DNA of 9,562 bases from Verrucomicrobiota bacterium (GTDB lineage Bacteria > Verrucomicrobiota > Verrucomicrobiia > Verrucomicrobiales > DEV007): assembly GCA_013152075.1 (NCBI GenBank), contig JAADHD010000471.1, positions 1 through 9,562 of the forward strand, read 5' to 3'. The notes below the pieces were generated by a model. That model did not search any database, had not been told where the DNA came from, and saw only the letters and a list, made by a program, of their open reading frames with translations. Position numbers and translations under genes: made by a program. Positions 6,473 through 9,562 of the stretch are shown one piece after another. Each line of letters begins with the position of its first letter. Positions within the stretch are counted from its first letter, which is position 1.

Positions 6473-7912
6473 TTATTTATTACTTGAGAGAGCCGTTTCA
6501 TCGACCTTGTCATTGCCGGAAAGCGAGTTTCCAGATAATTTGATGTTCTTATTGTCCGCTGGGATGGACAGATCCAGGCCGTTCTCCGCTGTGCGTGAAA
6601 CTCTGCAGTTATTTATAGTGGTATCAATCGTTTTGTTCAGTGCAATGCCGGCAGCATTATCTGTCAGATTGAGCGCATTGAGCAAAAAACCCGAGCAATT
6701 ATTCAATTGCACGGCTCCAGCCGGATTTTTTGACTTATGGATGGTTGAGCTACTGATCACGCAGTCATTGGAATTCGTAAAAATCAAAGCCGCTGGGCGT
6801 TCGAATTGGCGGGGATTGAATGTGTTTCCGGTGACAACGATACGTTCGCTGTTTTTAACAGTTAGGTGATTCGAGGTGGGAGCAAAGAGGGTATTTGAAG
6901 CAATAGTTACATCGTGGGCGTGAGTGATATCGATATTGTTCTCGGTATCACTGATCACGTTGCCAGTGATCGTGACAGAATTAATCGGGTAGCTTTCTTT
7001 GCCAAGTATTCGGATGTTGGCGCCACCTGGAGCAGCGAAAACGCCCTTCACTTTGGAATAGTTGCCGCTATGTTGAATGGTGCAAGAGGTGATGGTGACT
7101 TCGGCAATGGAGTGTTTCCTGTCTCCTTCCGAACCTGAGACATCGAGTAGAATGTTGGCAGCCCTGGTCGGGCTGGAATCGGCTGGCATGTTGCCTTCGA
7201 TATCGCAGCCGGTGATCTGTAGATTGCGAACATTGCCGTTACGAACCACGATGCCGCCATGGCGATTGTAGCTGATGTGAGAGTTGGATATATTGATTTG
7301 GTGGAGATTGACGGCGTCCAGATAAATGCCCATACCGGAGTTTTCATAGAGGTGGCAGTCAGAAATCGTAACGTTGCGGTTACGGTTTACCAGATGAATG
7401 CCGTGCAGGCACCAGCGAACCGATACTTGGGAAATGACCGGTTCCATCGTTTGGAAAAGCTCTATGCCGACCGCCTGAGGATGGTTTCCTAGGATTTCGA
7501 TACCGCTGACGATGGGCATGCGCTCGTTCCAGGTTTTTGGTTTGAAGGATGTTGGCCCGGCGGTGCCCTCGTGAGACCCGATGAATTTGATGGCGGGCCC
7601 CGGGCCGTCCATGATGATGGTCACTCCTGCGGAACTGGTTACTTTGGCTGCTCCGTGTTTAGTGAGATCGAACACCAAGGGTTTGGTGATGCGATAAACG
7701 CCTGTCTTAACGAAGACCAGATTGCCACCACTCTGATCAATTGTCTGTTGCAATTGCTCAGTGAAATCCGGTAGCGAGGGCAGATCCTTGATCTGATCCG
7801 CGGCACTGGGGAAGCTTTTGGGGGTTTTCTTCTCCTGCGCTTGAGTGCTTGTTGTGATAGTTAAGGTTATCAGGGAGACGGCAAGGGCGGTGAGAATGTG
7901 ACGGGGGTTCAT
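6473..7912 (-). CDS. Secreted right-handed parallel beta-helix protein
   Basis: Exported protein of the pectate-lyase-like fold; the exact activity is not evident. The ATG at 7912 gives 479 residues and a clear Sec signal peptide: a short basic start (MNPRH), a hydrophobic core (about 6-21) and a TQA cleavage site after Ala25. An in-frame TTG at 7933 would add seven polar residues and is less likely. Residues about 48-90 resemble the N-terminal cap of pectate_lyase_3 proteins (TIDQSGG, then VKTGVYRITKPLVF). From about residue 100 to 465 there are rungs of roughly 20-25 residues rich in the pattern N-[VI]-x-[IV]-x-x-[CNS], for example VTISDCHLYENSGMGIYL and VTITGNVISDTENNIDI. No catalytic residues can be assigned by eye. 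It follows the oxidoreductase gene by 50 bases on the same strand, suggesting polysaccharide or glycan work outside the cytoplasm. Confidence 0.82.
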   Translation of the reverse strand: MNPRHILTALAVSLITLTITTSTQAQEKKTPKSFPSAADQIKDLPSLPDFTEQLQQTIDQSGGNLVFVKTGVYRITKPLVFDLTKHGAAKVTSSAGVTIIMDGPGPAIKFIGSHEGTAGPTSFKPKTWNERMPIVSGIEILGNHPQAVGIELFQTMEPVISQVSVRWCLHGIHLVNRNRNVTISDCHLYENSGMGIYLDAVNLHQINISNSHISYNRHGGIVVRNGNVRNLQITGCDIEGNMPADSSPTRAANILLDVSGSEGDRKHSIAEVTITSCTIQHSGNYSKVKGVFAAPGGANIRILGKESYPINSVTITGNVISDTENNIDITHAHDVTIASNTLFAPTSNHLTVKNSERIVVTGNTFNPRQFERPAALIFTNSNDCVISSSTIHKSKNPAGAVQLNNCSGFLLNALNLTDNAAGIALNKTIDTTINNCRVSRTAENGLDLSIPADNKNIKLSGNSLSGNDKVDETALSSNK

Positions 7913-7962
7913 GATGGAAGAGTTTAAGCGCAAGTTTCATAGTCACCCGCCAGAGAGCAGAG

Positions 7963-9038
7963 TCAAGCGACAGGAAGGGCTGAGGCCAAAAGCACGGCTT
8001 TTTGAACAGCGAGGTCGTGTTCGGGAGAAAAGTCCGACTCTTTTTCGCCACGGATAATTTTGGCAAAATCCTGTGCATCGCCGACGTAACGTTGGTAGGG
8101 AGGGTCGAACTCGATGGTCTGGTAGCCTTTTCTATATTTCCCCCGGGCTTCTGAAAACGTTACCTTCCCTTCATCGTTGGACGATCCAGGGGTTGGATAT
8201 GGCAGGTGCCTCCCGTTCCGGCGACTGCAAAATGGCGTCGGGCGAAACCATCGACCTCCAGAGCGGTGGAACGAACAGTGGCTGTGGCGCTGGGGTATTC
8301 AAAAACTGCCAGCATGTTGTCCACCAGATCATCATCGGCATTTTTCAAACTCTGACGGGGGAAGGCCGTAACTTTGTCAGGTGCTCCGAGCACGCCGACA
8401 GTTAGATCAATCACATGGCAGGCGAGTTCGAACATGATTCCTCCCGGATATTCGGCGATTTGTTTCCGGGCGCCGGCGCTGAGAACCTTGGACATGGTTG
8501 TTTGCACTTCAAAAGGGTCTCCCAGCCAACCTCTTTCAAGGAAATTACGCATCAGCATGACCGCAGGGTTGTAGCGATACATGTAACCCATTTGAATTGG
8601 CAGTTTTTTCTGTGCGGCTTTTTTTACGATACGTTGATAGTGGGAAAAGCTGGACCCGGCAGGTTTGTCGAGGTGGATTGGAAATCCGGCATCGATGGCT
8701 TTTTCAGCGTAGTCCAGTAAGTCGCGGACCTCGGTTTCAATGGCAATGGCCTTGAGGCCGGGCTGGTTGAGTGCTTTTTCGATTGGGAAAAATGGCAGGT
8801 CTTTGTAGGTAGGGCTTTTTTTAGCAGCATCGAGGAGTTTGGAGTTGGGCTCGACAATGCCGACGACTTCAAAGTCGGGTGAATTGCGATAGACATTCAT
8901 TTTGCCCCCGGCATGGGGGTGGCCGGTGCCGATCTGGATGATTTTAAGCTTGGGGCGGGAGCTCTGTGAGAGTCCGGTGATCGCAGGAAAAGCGATAGCG
9001 GTCGCCGCCGCTTTTAAAGTGTTTCGACGGGTTGGCAT
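7963..9038 (-). pseudogene. Tat-exported Gfo/Idh/MocA oxidoreductase, interrupted by a -1 frameshift
   Basis: NAD(P)-type oxidoreductase of the Gfo/Idh/MocA family with a twin-arginine signal (TRRNTLK, residues 3-9, then a hydrophobic Ala-rich stretch), implying folded export as in glucose-fructose oxidoreductase relatives. Seen: Rossmann loop GTGHPHAGG (37-45), DKP in place of EKP (124-126) and FELACHVID (203-211) with the catalytic-type His208. The first frame stops at 8160-8162 after 292 residues, ending in PTMKGR. The family C-terminus continues in the -1 frame from about 8165: KVTFSEARGKYRKGYQT, then FDPPYQRYVGDAQDF, KIIRGEKESDFSPEHDLAV and a TGA stop at 7963-7965. One added G in GGGAAGG (8163-8169) would restore a single product of about 358 residues, the normal length. 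Either a recent mutation or a sequence error. It lies 24 bases after the isomerase gene. Confidence 0.88.
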
Positions 9039-9062
9039 GGCTACGGGTTTAAGGTTTGAAAA

Positions 9063-9562
9063 TTAGGCTTTGATCATTTGATCAAAGAGTTTGCGGTTTT
9101 TTGTCATCGCCTTGACGCGGTCTTCTGGTTTGGTCGAAGTTTCAAACAGGCACCAACCATCGTAACCCGTTGAAGCAAAGTTTTTGAAAAGCTTGTCGTA
9201 AGGGTAGGGTTTGTAGGTTCCATCCAGCTCGTGAATGTGGCAGGTGGCGCCAAAAGCCGAACGTAGTAGCTTGAGGTTGTGATCAAAGCCGTCACCTTCC
9301 ATATCCTGCGGGTTGCAGTTCCAGCAAATTTTGGCGTTGGGGTGGTCGGCTATTTGTAAAATTTGAGCCATGATAGCAGGTGGTGCGCATTGGCCATGGA
9401 CTTCCATTCGCACCTCCTGTCCGATGTCGGCTCCATATTGAGCGACCTCCCGAAAGGTTTTGCCAATTTGCTCCAGAGTTTCTTTCTTATCGACTCCTTT
9501 GTGAAAACTATTGGGTTTCACTTTTACTCCACTGCCCCCTATATCGCGACTCAGGTCGAGGA
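9063..9562 (-). CDS. Sugar phosphate isomerase/epimerase (xylose isomerase-like TIM barrel), 5' end outside window
   Basis: C-terminal part of an AP-endonuclease-2/xylose-isomerase-like TIM-barrel protein. A GTG at 9519-9521 could start a 152-residue product, but the frame stays open to the window edge and encodes the barrel strand GVKVKPN that crosses that GTG, so the gene continues beyond 9562. Features: a helix EQIGKTFREVAQYGADIGQ, the strand VRMEVHG (Glu at 9402-9404, a usual metal ligand, followed by His), a CWNCNPQD strand end, HIHELDG, and the last strand GWCLFETS with a second Glu (9141-9143). Families of this kind bind a divalent metal and act on sugars or inositol derivatives. It leads the operon-like run with the Tat oxidoreductase (24 bases on) and the beta-helix gene. 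The substrate is unknown. Confidence 0.88.
   Translation of the reverse strand, partial: LDLSRDIGGSGVKVKPNSFHKGVDKKETLEQIGKTFREVAQYGADIGQEVRMEVHGQCAPPAIMAQILQIADHPNAKICWNCNPQDMEGDGFDHNLKLLRSAFGATCHIHELDGTYKPYPYDKLFKNFASTGYDGWCLFETSTKPEDRVKAMTKNRKLFDQMIKA

Noticed and set aside
6393..6869. A 158-residue + strand frame opposite the 3' part of the beta-helix gene
   Set aside because: It has no ribosome site or domain and is antisense to a beta-helix repeat region whose rungs are clearly coding.
7758..8078. A 106-residue - strand frame spanning the 3' end of the oxidoreductase and the start of the beta-helix gene
   Set aside because: It is out of frame with both; the family-like C-terminus of the oxidoreductase and the beta-helix signal peptide explain this DNA better.
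8163..8169. Programmed -1 ribosomal frameshift in the Tat oxidoreductase
   Set aside because: GGGAAGG does not allow re-pairing in both ribosomal sites, and I see no reason for recoding in this family; mutation or a base-call error in the G run is simpler.
1..9562. CRISPR array, insertion sequence, integrase or attachment site
   Set aside because: No regularly spaced repeats and no transposase- or integrase-like reading frame; the tRNA-Gln 3' end is not seen duplicated in the window.

Overview
The window looks like a chromosomal piece from a member of the PVC group, most likely a Verrucomicrobiota bacterium. This is an inference from gene style: a Tat-exported Gfo/Idh/MocA oxidoreductase, a xylose-isomerase-like TIM-barrel protein and a secreted beta-helix protein sit side by side, base composition is near 50% GC, and most genes lack a Shine-Dalgarno sequence. 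No 16S or other strong phylogenetic marker is present.

Left part, + strand (1-4040). The last two visible genes of a Dpp/Opp-type ABC importer operon come first: a divergent DppC-like permease, then an ATPase whose nucleotide-binding motifs are partly degenerate. A complete gpmI (cofactor-independent phosphoglycerate mutase) follows 64 bases later. After it come a perfect 7-bp hairpin, a tRNA-Gln(UUG) with encoded CCA, and, only 23 bases downstream of that tRNA, a small predicted lipoprotein of unknown function with the only strong Shine-Dalgarno sequence in the window.

Right part, - strand (4075-9562). Reading from the right edge leftwards: a 5'-truncated sugar phosphate isomerase/epimerase, a Tat-signal Gfo/Idh/MocA oxidoreductase broken by a one-base frameshift near its 3' end, and a secreted right-handed beta-helix protein. 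These three are closely spaced and probably form one operon for carbohydrate use. Next is a BrnT/BrnA-type toxin-antitoxin pair in the usual toxin-first order, then a second, cytoplasmic Gfo/Idh/MocA oxidoreductase, and finally rnhA (RNase HI), which converges on the lipoprotein gene across a possible terminator.

How it fits together: core housekeeping functions (gpmI, tRNA-Gln, rnhA) are mixed with accessory modules (peptide-type ABC importer, sugar oxidoreductase cluster, toxin-antitoxin pair). I found no CRISPR array, transposase, integrase or rRNA. No gene-free stretch exceeds about 140 bases. I do not see a clear new multi-gene system. The best leads are the frameshifted oxidoreductase, the motif-poor ABC subunits, the tRNA-linked lipoprotein with a Cys/Met/His cluster, and the atypical BrnT.
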